Source: Cristatella mucedo
Lineage: Eukaryota; Bryozoa; Phylactolaemata; Cristatellidae
Direction of reading: 5' to 3'
DNA length: 64,000 nt
Assembly: GCA_009760855.2 (NCBI GenBank)
Contig: WPIO01000026.1
Coordinates: 1,056,001-1,120,000, forward strand
The position numbers and the translations under genes are program-made. The notes beneath the pieces were generated by a model. It was not told the DNA's origin and searched no databases. It saw only the letters and a program-made list of their open reading frames with translations. Of this stretch, positions 22,851 through 33,531 are shown in pieces. The first letter of the stretch is position 1. Every line of letters starts with the position of its first letter.

Positions 22851-23165
22851 CATTACTCTCTCAACTCCTTTAATGCATGTATTGCTGACATTCACAAGAG
22901 GAAGGCTGCAAATTTTCTTGAATTAAATGACGATAAAACCACTTTCTAGTGATGGTAAAACCTAGAGTGACTCGGAAATTGAAAATACTAGCCCTCAAAA
23001 TGGGCTTAGCGAGCATATTTCCTTTAGCTTTTGCACACAATCTGGGTGTCTTGTTTCAAAGTGACCTTTTGCTAGACGGCCATATCTTATCCACAGGCGA
23101 GTATGCTAACTATCAGCTACGTAATATTGCAAACATTCTGGACTGCTTATGCCAGGATATCAAAT
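22851..23165 (+). mobile_element. LINE A RT fragment
   Basis: The translation resembles the LINE A segment around NFLELNDDKTTF and AHNLGVLFQSDLLLDGH, then QLRNIANILDCL, parallel to the copy at 15779-16324. Truncated at both ends and frameshifted. Confidence 0.8.
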
Positions 23166-23234
23166 GCTAGTATGAAATTCCATCTAGACATTAATATCTC
23201 TGTACTCACATCAAGTCCCAAAAGCCACCTTCTC

Positions 23235-25900
23235 CAAACTTGTGTTACCGTGAATTGCCTGGTGGTGGAGTAGATCTGAGAGGTAGGCTAAAGCCAAAGA
23301 AGGAAGGACCTAAAAGTAAGTAAGACTAGTAGACAGAGCCCTGAAGTCGATATGCTGCTTGATTGTTAGCCAGTGCAGGTCGGCGAGAAGTTGTGTGATG
23401 TGTCAACTGGGACGCTCACGACAGACAAGCATGTAAGCGCCTAATAGCACATGCCAGTAGACCAGCAAGAAGTGAGTTACAGAAGTCGAGACAGAATTTC
23501 ACAATTGAATAGAGAAAATTAGATGTAGTATCGCTCTCTAAGCTATTCCGAATTTTAGTAATGTTATGTACATTTAAGTGGAAGACTTGACTGTGGAGCT
23601 GATGTGGTCGTCTAATTAAAGGTCAATTAGGAACAGGACACCTAGATTTGGGCAGATGCAACTGCAGATATGCTAACAGAACCGATTTTGAGCATTAAGT
23701 TTTCCAATTTATGAATCCCACTTGGTTTGGCCGTGAATAGTATATCAGTTTTAGTTTTATCGTCATTTATTTAAGAAAGTTTTCTGCCATCCATTTGTGG
23801 ATGTCATCAATACATGCAGCAAAGGAGGTGTGAGAATTCGACGTTCTGGAGGGCTGGGAGGGTACAACTGATTTTTATCTTCATAGAATTGGAAGTATAG
23901 ATTGTGCCTGCCAATCACATTGGCAAAAGGAAGAGTATAAACCGTGAAACGAACTGGACCAAGCACTGAGCCATGAGGTTGACCATACTTTAGTGATTCT
24001 TCGGGTGATTTGTTTCCATTCACACCAATGCTCTGGAGTCTCCCACTGACATAGGACCTGAACCATTGCAGTGCAATGCCAGTGATGCCCAGGCGAGACG
24101 AGAGTCGCTCGAGAAGAACTTTAGGATCAATGGTATTAGACGCTTCGGAAAAATAAAGGAAAAACGCAGAGGGACTAGACCTAAGTCTGCATTCCTAAGA
24201 AGGTCGTCATACACCAGAAGCAATGCTGACTCGGTGGAGTAAAAAAGCTCTAAAACCAGACTGGAACTTACTAGCAAGGCTTGATGTTTCAATGTATGAG
24301 TTCAAATCGTCTGTCACGACTCGTTTCAATGTCTTTGATAGGAAAGGTGGAAGGACGACTGGGCGGAAGTTGCTCGTGCTCTCTCGGTCTAGTATTGCTT
24401 TCTTGAGTAGTGCCCGATTCCAGCCTTTTTGAAACCTTAAATTCTTTGGAGACCGTGCATTTAGCTCGTATGCTCCCACAGCCTGGAACTCCCTCCCGAC
24501 CTGCATCAGAACATCCCCTGACCTGACCACATTTAAAAGAAACTTGAAAACATACCTATTTAGGACAGCATTTAGTGGGTCCTTGTGATTCGTCCTCGAT
24601 GTGCTTATGCGTGCTGACACTGTTCATGCTGCCACTAACCACATTTGCATGCTGACCCAGTGCATGTAACCCCTAACCATGTTATTCATTTTGTTTGTTT
24701 TTCAAGCATGATTTTACTTACTATTCTATTGCGTATCACTTTGCAGCAAATGTAAAGCGCCTAGAGAGAGATTAAGTTCTCTGAGGGCGCTTTATCAAGT
24801 GCAATATTGTTATTATTATAAAGGCGGTGGGACATGACTCTAGACTAATGACATTTATTATGTTATTTATGCATGGCAACAGCAGATCTATGCACCGTAG
24901 AAGCACGACCTTGGGAATAGGGTCTAGAGAACTAGTTGCCTCCTTTGATTGGGATATAAAATTCAGGATGACGTCACTCGTGGCCTCCTTGAACGTAAAC
25001 ATTGAGGTGCTTCACGGAATTGAGGGACATGATTCCAGAGGGAATGCTGCCACCCTAGGGATGGACTCCTTGATCTTGTTTATCTTGCTGAAAAAGAAGC
25101 AAGAGAATCAGAAAGATCAGCAAGCGATCAGCAAGATCACCAAAAAGATTATTAGATAAGAAGAGTTGAAGGAGATCGTTGATCAAGACATCAGCATTTT
25201 TGGATTGAGCATCTGTGATTGAAGTTTTTTTTTATAAAATTAGACTTGGCTTTTGCTAGGATCGATTGGTATGATGTAAAATAATCCTCGTATGCCTGTA
25301 GATGGACAGTCAGTCCTGATCTTTTGTATGCTTTTCTAAGCTTGCGTTAAGTAGACCTAGCTAGTTTAATGTCTGCGGGAAACCGCAGGCCGTCTGGGCT
25401 AGGGCCACTGTGCGATTAGTCAGAGATGAAAACTCATCTAGAATATCAGCCATTGTCGTGTTTTAGCATTCTACCAATGATCAGAGGTTAGACGGGGGAT
25501 TGAGCAGCGGGGACGAAGAATTTGTTATATTGCGGGCAGCCTCGATGTCAAGACTCTTGAGGTTTCGCGATTCACAGTTGACTTGGATGCAGAGGAGGGC
25601 GTACACTGTAGACTGAACGAAATCTGCACGTGGTCAGATAAGCATAATTTGGTAATAATCGGTGACAATACCATTAAGTTGTAGGAGAAACTTTGGCCGA
25701 GTGTGCGACCCTTGATTTGAGTAGGGTCATGCACATGTGCCACAAGAGAAAATGAGTAAATTAGCGCTCAAAATTCGGTGCTGAAGGCATCAGATAAGTT
25801 ATCAAAATGAATATTGAAATCACCCATAATGAAGAAAGGATATAGGAAGATCCGGACCCATATTTTCTGCAATATCCTCGGGGTTACTACACTTGGAATT
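23235..25900 (-). mobile_element. LINE A, long degraded copy (endonuclease to RT)
   Basis: The minus strand carries, 5' to 3': an endonuclease segment with MGDFNIHFDNLSDAFST (about 25778-25830), an SDHV-containing linker (about 25640), the pre-RT block LDPIPKVVLLRCIDLLLPCINN (about 24870-24935), NFRPVVLPPFLSKTL and FQSGFRA (about 24250-24370), then GSVLGPVRFTVYTLP and a decayed YADD box (YEDK) near 23890-23970, and the C-terminal region to 23235. Many stops and frameshifts. Its 3' end is missing. It is interrupted by a plus-strand LINE A 3' end at about 24431-24823. Confidence 0.85.
24431..24823 (+). mobile_element. LINE A 3' end nested in an older LINE A
   Basis: It begins 'aaccttaaattctttggagaccgtgc' and ends in the hairpin 'aaagcgcctagagagagattaagttctctgagggcgctttatcaagtg' (split here by drift) plus (ATT)n. 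The minus-strand RT frame reads ...ESCPTAF up to its right border and KGWNRALLKKAIL from its left border, so the insertion point inside the older copy is visible. Confidence 0.88.
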
Positions 25901-27000
25901 TCATAAGATTTAGTTCTTTAGCGTGCTAAAAAAAATAAAGGATTTCAACCCAAACGCCGCTAGATTGCATTCGCAACAGTTGGAATCAAAAGTCTACCCG
26001 AGTCGTCTATCGTACCCATGGTAATATACAGGAATTTTTTTGCGCTTTCGATAGTCCGGCGTTATTGATACTGCTGCTTGCGGAATTTTTGGAATTGGGT
26101 GCTTGGTCAAAATTGTTTGGGTTGTTACGGTCGTCCGGTCGGTGCACATTGCTGGATAAGCAATGTGCACCGACCGGCAGCCGTCACCAGAAGACAGGCT
26201 GCTCTGATAAGATTTTTTGTCTAAATACTCATCAGGTCGGACGCAATGAATAAATATGTAATTACAATTGACGCCAGTGCTGCTCGTAACTCTGCTTATC
26301 AAGGACTATGTCAGAAGCGGTCTTCTGTTTGAAGTCAGTGACCAAGTTCAAACAGCGTTTATCGGAGGGCGGTTCATTCCCACCACCTTTAGAGCTCGCA
26401 TTTGACATTGGACACTAGGAAGCTTACAGCGTCATATACAATATAGAACTCTAAAAGATTGAGAGCGTGCCGTCTGAGCTTTTGATCTCCAGATGTTTCC
26501 TGGCATGCCTATGTGAGATGGGAGTTAGCATCGCGATTGAATAGAACTAATCTCCTCAAGATGGCAGCATCGCCCTTTCACGTCGTACAGAGTTTATCTT
26601 CGAGTTGCCATCGTAATCGAACAGAGACGTTTCAATCACCATCAGTGCATAGCATTGTCGCTTTCTCCAGCGACCCTACAATGATGTTCGACAACTAGCT
26701 ATAGAATTCGCTGGCTGCAAGGGGACGAGCCACAAAAAGAACGGACGTGCTGTTGCGGATATCGTGTCGCGTAGAATGCAGCGGCACGTCCTCGTAAGTG
26801 AAGGCTTAGCCTGATTTCATTCCTTTGACAGGCCAATAAGAGATCGCATCTTAGCAGCAGGGTAATTCTCGACTTCGAAACCCCTCGGGTTCGGGCACTA
26901 AACCCACGCCGGGCTTGTAATTATCATGCTCGATCATTTTGAGTCTCGAATAATGACCACATTATAATGTCATGGCCGCATTAAATAAAAAATAATAGCT
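25901..27000. other. Intergenic, LINE edge then unique sequence
   Basis: The left part may still be decayed LINE A 5' sequence. The rest shows no recognised gene. It contains the perfect hairpin at 26135-26177. Confidence 0.45.
26135..26177. repeat. Perfect 19-bp inverted repeat with 5-bp loop
   Basis: Left arm 26135-26153 (CCGGTCGGTGCACATTGCT), loop GGATA, right arm 26159-26177, its exact reverse complement. No T-run or gene boundary is adjacent, so it is not an obvious terminator. Confidence 0.9.
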
Positions 27001-27004
27001 GATT

Positions 27005-27160
27005 AAACAGCCTCCTTTGTGTAGCGACAGAAGAGCCTTTACGGCTATCACTGCCGCTTGCAGCGGCGATAAAAACTGCCCACCTTAGGAATCGAACTAA
27101 GACCGAGATCGTGAAAAGCAACCGCCTTACCTACTGTGCCATCACGGCTCATCATATGAT
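27005..27160 (-). mobile_element. tRNA-derived SINE (type T), minus orientation
   Basis: The complement gives GTAAGGCGGTTGCTTTTCACGATC, then B box TAGTTCGATTCC, then CCGCTGCAAGCGGCAGTGATAGCCGTAAAGGCTCTTCTGTCGCTACAC and TTAATCAGC. This is one of the better preserved copies. Confidence 0.8.
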
Positions 27161-28240
27161 CCTAGCTTCAGAATTTACTGGCAGGGGCAAGGCGGAGCAC
27201 TCTTCCTCGCTACATTCAAGTACAATATTGAAATACTTTATTCGTGAAGGCATTTGACTATTAGTCAATGACCGGTGGCATAAGAAAAGTCGCCGATTGA
27301 CATGCTATTTCCGAATGGTGTAAGGTAGTTGCTGTGCTCAGTGAGTGTGCCTCGGGCTTGTGCCCACGAGGGCTGCACAAGATAAATCATTTCGGGATAA
27401 AAAATACTCTTACGCCCGTCAAGCATATTGTCACACTTTGCTAATTTGTTGCCCCTTCCCAGATCACAAGTCAACCTTCATGTCTAATTTTCTAATTTCA
27501 TTTCTATTCAGTGCTCTAAAATTCATTCTTCCCTTATACTGAATAATGTAATTCAATGACCAAACTAACCCCTTGTGCTCCAAATGTTCCGAATATTGTA
27601 CATTTTCTCTCTGGCTCGTATCTATGGCCGCAATCACAACAAAACACACACTCGATCAAATAGTATCTCGATATTGCGTATCTTCAGCTAATATCATTGC
27701 AAAATTCTCCACGTCTGACTTTATTCGAATCTAATTCAGTCTCCACTGCGTGTCCGGTTCGGTACCCAGAATTGTCTGGGGATAGAAAAACCTTTCATCT
27801 CTTGACACTAGGGTTTCTTGTAACTGTCTAACAGTAACAGTAAAACATCTGTTTTCGCCCAATTTAAAAAACAGTAAACAGTTGTTTTTTCTGAATGTTT
27901 ACTGTTTATAACCTAAAATTTTGCTCACAGCATTAATGTCAAGTTGACACTAATGCTGTTCACACGAAAATATTGTTCTCACGCTTTCTGCTCAGTATGA
28001 CCTTCGCTCTGTGGTGCAATGCTACTGCGTGACTCTCGGAGACGTTCCGAATAAGTTTTCTCGACTGACAAAGCACAGTGTACTCACATGCCCAGATGTT
28101 CCGCATTTTACTTCAGACCATAAACTAACTAGGAACGCTTAGCGCAAGTATGAGAAAGTTGGCAAAGGATCATGACTGGCTCTCATTTGACTGGCAAACG
28201 AAAAACTATTTTTGCTGGTCTTACCAATTGACCAAGGAAA
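27161..28240. other. Intergenic, unique AT-rich sequence
   Basis: No gene recognised. It holds a near-perfect 16-bp inverted repeat at 27927-27959 (one mismatch, 1-base loop) and clustered 'acagtaaa/tgtttact' motifs at about 27830-27910. Confidence 0.5.
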
Positions 28241-28244
28241 GTTC

Positions 28245-28352
28245 TACTCACCATTCAATCGTGTTTCCCTTTGCAGCAAATGTAAAGCGCCTAGAAAGAG
28301 ATTGAGTTCTCTGAGGGCGCTTTATCAATGCATTATTATTATTATTATTGTG
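28245..28352 (+). mobile_element. LINE A terminal 3' fragment with (ATT)n tail
   Basis: 'accattcaatcgtgtttccctttgcagcaaatgtaaagcgcctag', the hairpin, then 'atcaatgcattattattattatt'. A severely 5'-truncated insertion. Confidence 0.9.
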
Positions 28353-28399
28353 GCTCATGTAAAAAATTAAATAAAAATCACGGATGCACATACAAAAGA

Positions 28400-29030
28400 A
28401 AAAGCTGATGTTGACCGTCAACTACCTTCTTAACCTTCTTCTCATTTCAGCACTTTAACCTGATGATCCTTCCAGCAATCTAGAAAATCGCTACTCTAGT
28501 TTCTTTGTCCGATTGGTAGATAAGATCAGAGAATCCGTCTACCGTCAAGCCAACCACTAGCAAACTCATCTCGCCATCCTAGTCTAAAAGCACTGCTAAT
28601 CCAATGGACCACAGTAGTACATTCTCCTTCTGAGGTGCATAGATTTACTGCTCGCCTGCATAAATTACACTATAAATACGCCCATAGTCTCATATATTCT
28701 CCATGCATCCTTCGCAAAGGCTATTCTGATGTCGCTCATTATACAGTCCGGGCTAGACGTTGATAATTTCAGAAACTTCCACCTGGTCTCATCCCTGCTG
28801 CTCCTATCAACGAAGCTAGAACTAGTAGTGTCTGAGCAGCTAAATGTCGAAAGTTAAAACCTAGCAAGAGCTAATCTTTCCACAGATTCGCCACTGTTTC
28901 GATTGTAAAATGTCCTTTCTATGAATGCAGATTTTGGTGGAGTCTCTATGCTAGCTCTTGAAGATCTCTATGCAGCGTTTGATATTATTTATCACCAAGC
29001 TTTTTTTAGAGACAATTTTAAGACGCATTA
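28400..29030 (+). mobile_element. LINE A pre-RT/RT fragment
   Basis: The plus strand encodes broken pieces of the region containing LLLRCIDLLLACIN, QSGLDVDNFRNF, LELVVSEQLNVE and MLALEDLYAAFDII. These correspond to the same blocks in the 23235-25900 copy and to the DLSAAFDTVDH motif of RTs. Stops throughout. Confidence 0.75.
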
Positions 29031-29039
29031 GCACACTGC

Positions 29040-29145
29040 TCATGCGGGCAGAGTAAACACTGTGATCAAAAGGTTTTGAGCTTCTTTTTATATTTAGTCA
29101 AGTCTGGGGATGCAAGGACGTCAGTGATTGCACCGGATCAGCTCA
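29040..29145 (-). mobile_element. LINE A 3'-region fragment, minus orientation
   Basis: 'gagcttctttttatatttagtcaagtctggggatgcaaggacgtcag' parallels 'aagttctttttaaatgtggtcaagtcaggggatgttctgacg' at about 15525-15565. Confidence 0.6.
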
Positions 29146-29243
29146 GATCTATCTTGTTTTAAAAGAAGCTAGAGAAGCAATAGGCTAGCTCACCACACGG
29201 ATCCTTAAGCAAGGAGCTAACCTGGGAGCCGTTGAGGAGATGG

Positions 29244-29383
29244 TGTAATGATAAGACGAAGCACAACGAACAGACCACGTTTATTGGCAACCATCTTATG
29301 TCGGCTCCAGGACCGCACCGTGAGCGAGGCCCCTCCTGATTGGTCACGTTGTTGTGGCTCCGCCCGATAGCTCTGTTATCACA
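29244..29383 (-). repeat. Gypsy 3' LTR (left)
   Basis: 140 bp, TGTAATGATAAG at the left edge and CTGTTATCACA at the right. It is the partner of 33387-33526 and is very short for a gypsy LTR. Confidence 0.95.
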
Positions 29384-29400
29384 CCTTCCCTCCAAATAGG
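29384..29400 (-). promoter_or_regulatory. Gypsy polypurine tract
   Basis: On the minus strand, TTTGGAGGGAAGG directly precedes the 3' LTR, as expected for the plus-strand primer of reverse transcription. Confidence 0.75.
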
Positions 29401-29413
29401 AGCTGTCTCATTT

Positions 29414-30560
29414 TCAAAGATCGAGCCTTCGGACTGGCTTTACCAGCCTGCCAGAACTTGTTGTCGTTTGACCTTGAGAGGTGAGCATCTCATCGGCAAT
29501 CCTTGGAGACTGATCTTGAATTGCAGGTGTAGGTTTCAGTAGATGTAGGGAACTGCCAAAATATTCGCTGTCGGTGACCAGTGGATCGGTGTCAATTGGT
29601 CGAAGATGCCTTCTGTTCCGCTGAAGAGTGCTACCATTGTCAGTCTGCACGACAAACGACCGAGGTGTACTTGCTTGAGCTGTCACCGTTGCATGTGTGC
29701 TCCAGCTGTTTTCACCATCAGTCCGCACTAATAACGGTTGGCCGGGTTGAAGAGGTGGAGGTGGGCGAGCAGAATGACGGCGATCGCGGTAGTGCTGTTG
29801 AAGTTCTTTTGCGCGGTCGTCGTTGAGTTGCACCTTTTCCTTTGCAGGCCATTGTGGTTCGACATGCCGAGGAAGCACTGGCAACGTCGTCCTAATCTGC
29901 CGTCCCATGATCAGTTGTGCCGGGCTTAAGCCTGTAGAGGTGCATGGCGTCGACCTCTGTATCATTAATGCGAGGCATGGATCAGGCTGCCTCACAATAG
30001 ATTTGGCAGTTTGCACCGCTCTTTCCACTTCTCCATTCGCTTGTGGAAAATGTGGGCTGGTCGTAACATGTTTGAACCCATATTGTCTCGCGAAATCGCC
30101 AAATTCGTGAGATGAAAATTGTGGACCATTGTCAGACTGCAACGACTCTGCTATGCCCCAGCGAGCAAATATGGTCTGCAGTTCGGCCACAACTTTTTTG
30201 GTCGTCGATTTAGGTAATGGAGTGATTTCCATATATCTGGAGTAAAAATCGATCACAATCAGGTGCTGTCGTCCCTCGTGTTCGAAGAGATCGGCAGCGA
30301 CTTGTTGCCAAGAAACACTGGGCAACGGTGTAAGGATGAGTGGCTCATGTAGTTGTCTCCTCTGGTTCTTTTGACAGAAGCTGCAGGAATCGACAAATGA
30401 CTTAACGTATTGGCTAATTCCTAGCCAGTATACACATGACCTTGCTCGGTCCCTACATTTGGTCACCCATGGTGGCCGTCGTGGATCCGCTCCAACAGAA
30501 AAGCCTGAAGGCTTTGAGGGATATATATGCGATCGTCTTACAGTAGTAATCCATTTGACA
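29414..30560 (-). pseudogene. Gypsy integrase region
   Basis: The open part runs 30466 to 29414. It has the end of an HHCC zinc finger (HDGHH just upstream; C-x2-C in SCSFCQ), then a catalytic core with the three acidic residues in VAADLFEHEG, LQSDNGPQF and ANGEVERA, and a C-terminal tail ending near the polypurine tract. Upstream the N-terminal part is split by a stop (about 30540) and a one-base frame change at about 30475, so the domain is not expressible as one piece. Confidence 0.9.
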
Positions 30561-30747
30561 CAGAAAGATGGCTACTTATGGTGAAGTACTTCCGCAAGGT
30601 TTCCGATAGGCCCTTGCTCGATTTAGGCCACCCTGACAACGTATACTTTATGACAACCTGTAGCTTACTGTCGTCAGCAATAGCCTGCTTTACTTCGCTC
30701 AAGCGAGCTACTGAAAGTGATTTAGAAACAACAGTGTCTACGTAGAG

Positions 30748-31172
30748 TTAAATGGCCTCGGTTTGGTCGTGTTCCTCACTCCCCCGCAGTGGTGCTCTTG
30801 ACAATGTATCAGCTATCACAAGGGTCTTCCCAGGCACATACACGGCGTGAGGGTTAAAACGCATCATTCGCATCAATAGTCGTTGGCATCTAACCGGAAC
30901 CTGGTCAAGGTCCTTAGTCATAAGCGACGGTATAAGTGGTTTATGGTCAGTACGAAGCTCGAAAGAAGGCAGACCAATGAGGAACTGACTGAACTTCTCG
31001 CACGCCCACACCGCCACAAGGCACTCTTTTTCGATCTGAGCGTATCTCGTTTCGGTGCCTGACAGCGTGCGGGATGCAAATGCGACAGGTCGCACATCTT
31101 GCTCTCCGATCCATGGCACTGCCGCAGAACGGCACCTAGACCATAGCTACTGGCATCGGCACTGACAATCAC
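30748..31172 (-). pseudogene. Gypsy RNase H region
   Basis: Two frames together cover RNase H. The start is SADASSYGLGAVL (31172 side); the rest, after a frame change near 31120, includes PVAFASRTLSGTETRYAQIE, ELRTDHKPL and VPGKTLVIADTLSRAP. It follows the RT with a frame break in an A5 run at about 31176. Confidence 0.9.
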
Positions 31173-32040
31173 CGACTTTTTGGATCAAAATAAACCAACA
31201 CTGGTGCCTTTGTTAAAAGCAACGTTGCTTCCCGGAATGCTTTCTTCTGGATATGCCCCCAGTACCAAACTGAGTCAGACGAAAGATCATTTAGCGGTTT
31301 TGAAACCGTGGCCAGATTCGGCACAAACCGGCCGAGGTAGTTCATCATACCGAGGCATCTCTTTAGCTCTGCTATGTTTGTTGGAGCAGGGAGGTTGAGG
31401 ATGGCTTCTATTTTGTCGTCTGACGGCCGGACGCCGCTGGCATCAATAACATGCCCTAAGAACGTCAAAGTTGGCTGGCGGAATATACATTTGTCTCTAT
31501 TCAACTTTAGGCCCGACTTTGAAATTTCGGAAATAACACGACGCAATCTATCGTCATGCTCAGCCTCTGTGGATCCATAAACCAAAACATCGTCCATATA
31601 AATGGCTACACCTTCAATCTCACCCAAGAGGTCATGCATCAGTCGCTGAAAGATCTCCGGCGCGCTAATTATGCCAAAGGGCAGTCGGCGAAAACAAAAA
31701 CGTCCAAACGGTTTTATAAACGTCGTTAAGCGAGTGCTCTCGTGGGGCAACGGAATAGCCCAAAATCCGCCAGAGGCGTCCAACTTTGAGAAAATTGTAG
31801 CACCAACAAGCTGAGGCAAAACCTCATCAAGCGTAGGTAGCACGTACCTCTCACGAACCGCTGCATGATTTAAGCGCTTCAAGTCGACACAAAGGCGCAC
31901 TTTGCCGTTGGGCTTCAGGACCGGTACGATTGGGGAGCACCACTCGGTCGGCTCCGATACACGTTCCACGATGCCGTTCTTCTCCATTCGAATAAGTTCG
32001 TCCTTTACCAAAGGGAACAGCGGTCTGGGTATTCGGCGGG
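31169..32040 (-). pseudogene. Gypsy reverse transcriptase region
   Basis: A clean 280-codon frame (32011 to 31169) has the RT blocks in order: KLDASGGFWAIPL, RLPFGIISAPEIFQ, the catalytic YMDD (31589-31600) in AIYMDDVLVYG, and the thumb-side TFLGHVIDASGV. The active site is intact. The frame is out of register with the protease upstream and with RNase H downstream. Confidence 0.93.
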
Positions 32041-32145
32041 CTGTTGTACGCAGTATGGTTCCACATCAGGTTTGAGACGAATTTTCACCGGCTGGCATCG
32101 CATCAATCCGATCTCTCCAAATACCGGGTCTCGAAGAATAGTCTC

Positions 32146-32421
32146 CTATACGCTGTGTTTAATCAGTCCCATGCACAGAGAAGCTTGTCGGCTGAGGACA
32201 TTATTTCTTGCTCCAGCGACTACGTAGACTGACAGAAGATAAATCGTTCCTTTCCTCTTTAACCTCGCTTTGAATGTACCCTTACAAGCCAGGCGGTTGC
32301 CGACGCTGTGTAATTTAGCTGCTGTAGGCTCGAGGCGAGGTGGTCGTAGCAGTCGACCATACGTGTCTTCCGTAATGATGGTTACGTCAGCGCCACTATC
32401 TGTTTTAAACGGAATGGTCAT
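32146..32421 (-). pseudogene. Gypsy protease region
   Basis: It contains the retropepsin-type active-site motif KTDSGADVTII, then a flap-like region ending AGARNNVLSR. It is in the same frame as gag, separated from it by in-frame stops TGA (32779) and TAG (32422). Confidence 0.85.
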
Positions 32422-32778
32422 TCCCTACCCGAACAAATCTACTTGCCAGGGTGATGATGCCCTTGCCGACTGGCACTCCACCGCTACAGGCTTTGTAACG
32501 ACATCCACGGTGTAGTTCTCACCGTCGGATTCAGCCGCGATCTCTCTTATTTTAGCGTCGGGTTTTCTGCGTGATTTGCACCGAACTGCAGAGTGGCCTA
32601 CCTTCCCACAGGTATTGCAACGGCGGTCTCGCGCTGGGCAGTGTCCAGAAGTGTGAGCCGAGTTACAGTTCCGGCAGCTGTTAGCTTCTTTTACGTCATC
32701 GAAAAGCTTAACTCTCCTACGGTCTGTGCGGTTGCTAGCCTCTAAGACACAGGGCTCAGGACAGTCGGCGGACTGTGG

Positions 32779-33339
32779 TCACTGACGAACCTCAGGGACA
32801 TCTGAAACTGGGTGCTGCAGACTCAGCTGCGATTTTACCGCCTCCGTCTGACGCGTCTTTTGTACTGCCGCAGTTAACGTAAGGTCGGGGATTAGTTGCA
32901 GGGCTTCTGAAAGTTTAAGGTCGGACAAGCCCACAACCAGGCGATCTCGGACCAACTCATCTATCCTCGAGCCGTATTCGCAGTGCGAAGCTAAATCAAG
33001 TAGTTCGCGTATGAATGCCTCTGCAGATTCCCCAGGATGTTGAGAGCGGCGGTTGAACATAGCCCGATCGTGGATAATATTCCTTCGCGGTAGGAAATAA
33101 TTATCAAACTGGACCAAGATGAGATCCAACGTCTTCACTTGGTCGACCTCATAGGTAAACGTGTCGAAAATTGCTTCAGCTTGCGCCCCCGCGGCGTACA
33201 AGAGTGAACTTATCTGTACGTCTTGTTCCTCCGCCGTCAACTTCGTAGCCGTGACATAATGGCGAAAACGATTTCTCCAAGCCGTCCATAACGCCGGCTC
33301 ATCAAATGTGAATTCCGCTGGAGGGTTACACTTGGCCAT
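32779..33339 (-). CDS. Gypsy gag (capsid-like) frame
   Basis: 186 codons from the ATG at 33339. It has the retrotransposon gag signature around LWTAWRNRFRHYV, LLYAAGAQAEAIFDTF, and the RSQHPGESAEAFIRELLDLA block. A TGA closes it. The same frame then continues with a CCHC zinc knuckle (CNTCGKVGHSAVRC, about 32577-32620), which normally belongs to gag. The TGA is therefore either a nonsense mutation or, less likely, a readthrough stop. Confidence 0.9.
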   Translation of the reverse strand: MAKCNPPAEFTFDEPALWTAWRNRFRHYVTATKLTAEEQDVQISSLLYAAGAQAEAIFDTFTYEVDQVKTLDLILVQFDNYFLPRRNIIHDRAMFNRRSQHPGESAEAFIRELLDLASHCEYGSRIDELVRDRLVVGLSDLKLSEALQLIPDLTLTAAVQKTRQTEAVKSQLSLQHPVSDVPEVRQ

Positions 33340-33368
33340 GTCTTTGATTTTCAGGGCGAAACTCTATA

Positions 33369-33386
33369 ACTTCACCGCTGCCACCA
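33369..33386 (-). promoter_or_regulatory. Gypsy primer-binding site
   Basis: Immediately next to the 5' LTR, the minus strand starts TGGTGGCAGCGGTGAAG, with TGG pairing to a tRNA CCA end. I do not identify the primer tRNA. Confidence 0.7.
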
Positions 33387-33526
33387 TGTAAGGATAAGAC
33401 GCAGCACAACGAACAGACCACGTTTATTGGCAACCATCTTATGTCGGCTACAGGACCGCACCGTGAGCGAGGCCTCTCCTGATTGATCACGTTGTTGTGG
33501 CTCAGCCCGATAGCTCTGTTATCACA
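33387..33526 (-). repeat. Gypsy 5' LTR (right)
   Basis: 140 bp, differing from 29244-29383 at six positions by eye. It is followed on the right by the GATGG duplication. Confidence 0.95.
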
Positions 33527-33531
33527 GATGG

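Larger units (their letters stand above)
29239..33531 (-). mobile_element. Gypsy-class LTR retrotransposon, complete ends, degraded coding
   Basis: The element is 4.28 kb and reads right to left. It has two 140-bp LTRs beginning TG and ending CA, flanked by a perfect 5-bp target duplication GATGG (29239-29243 and 33527-33531). Order is gag, protease, RT, RNase H, integrase, the Ty3/gypsy order. Integrase wording (DSCSFCQKNQRR, DLFEHEGRQHLIVIDFYSRY) is closest to the K02A2.6-like gypsies common in invertebrates. I count six differences between the LTRs (about 96% identical). Coding is broken by stops at 32779, 32422 and about 30540, and by frame changes between protease and RT and at about 31176, 31120 and 30475. 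The copy is therefore not autonomous. No envelope-like frame is seen. Confidence 0.95.

Noticed and set aside
29414-33339. Infectious retrovirus-like provirus
   Set aside because: No envelope frame, multiple stops and frame changes. It is an ordinary decayed gypsy retrotransposon.
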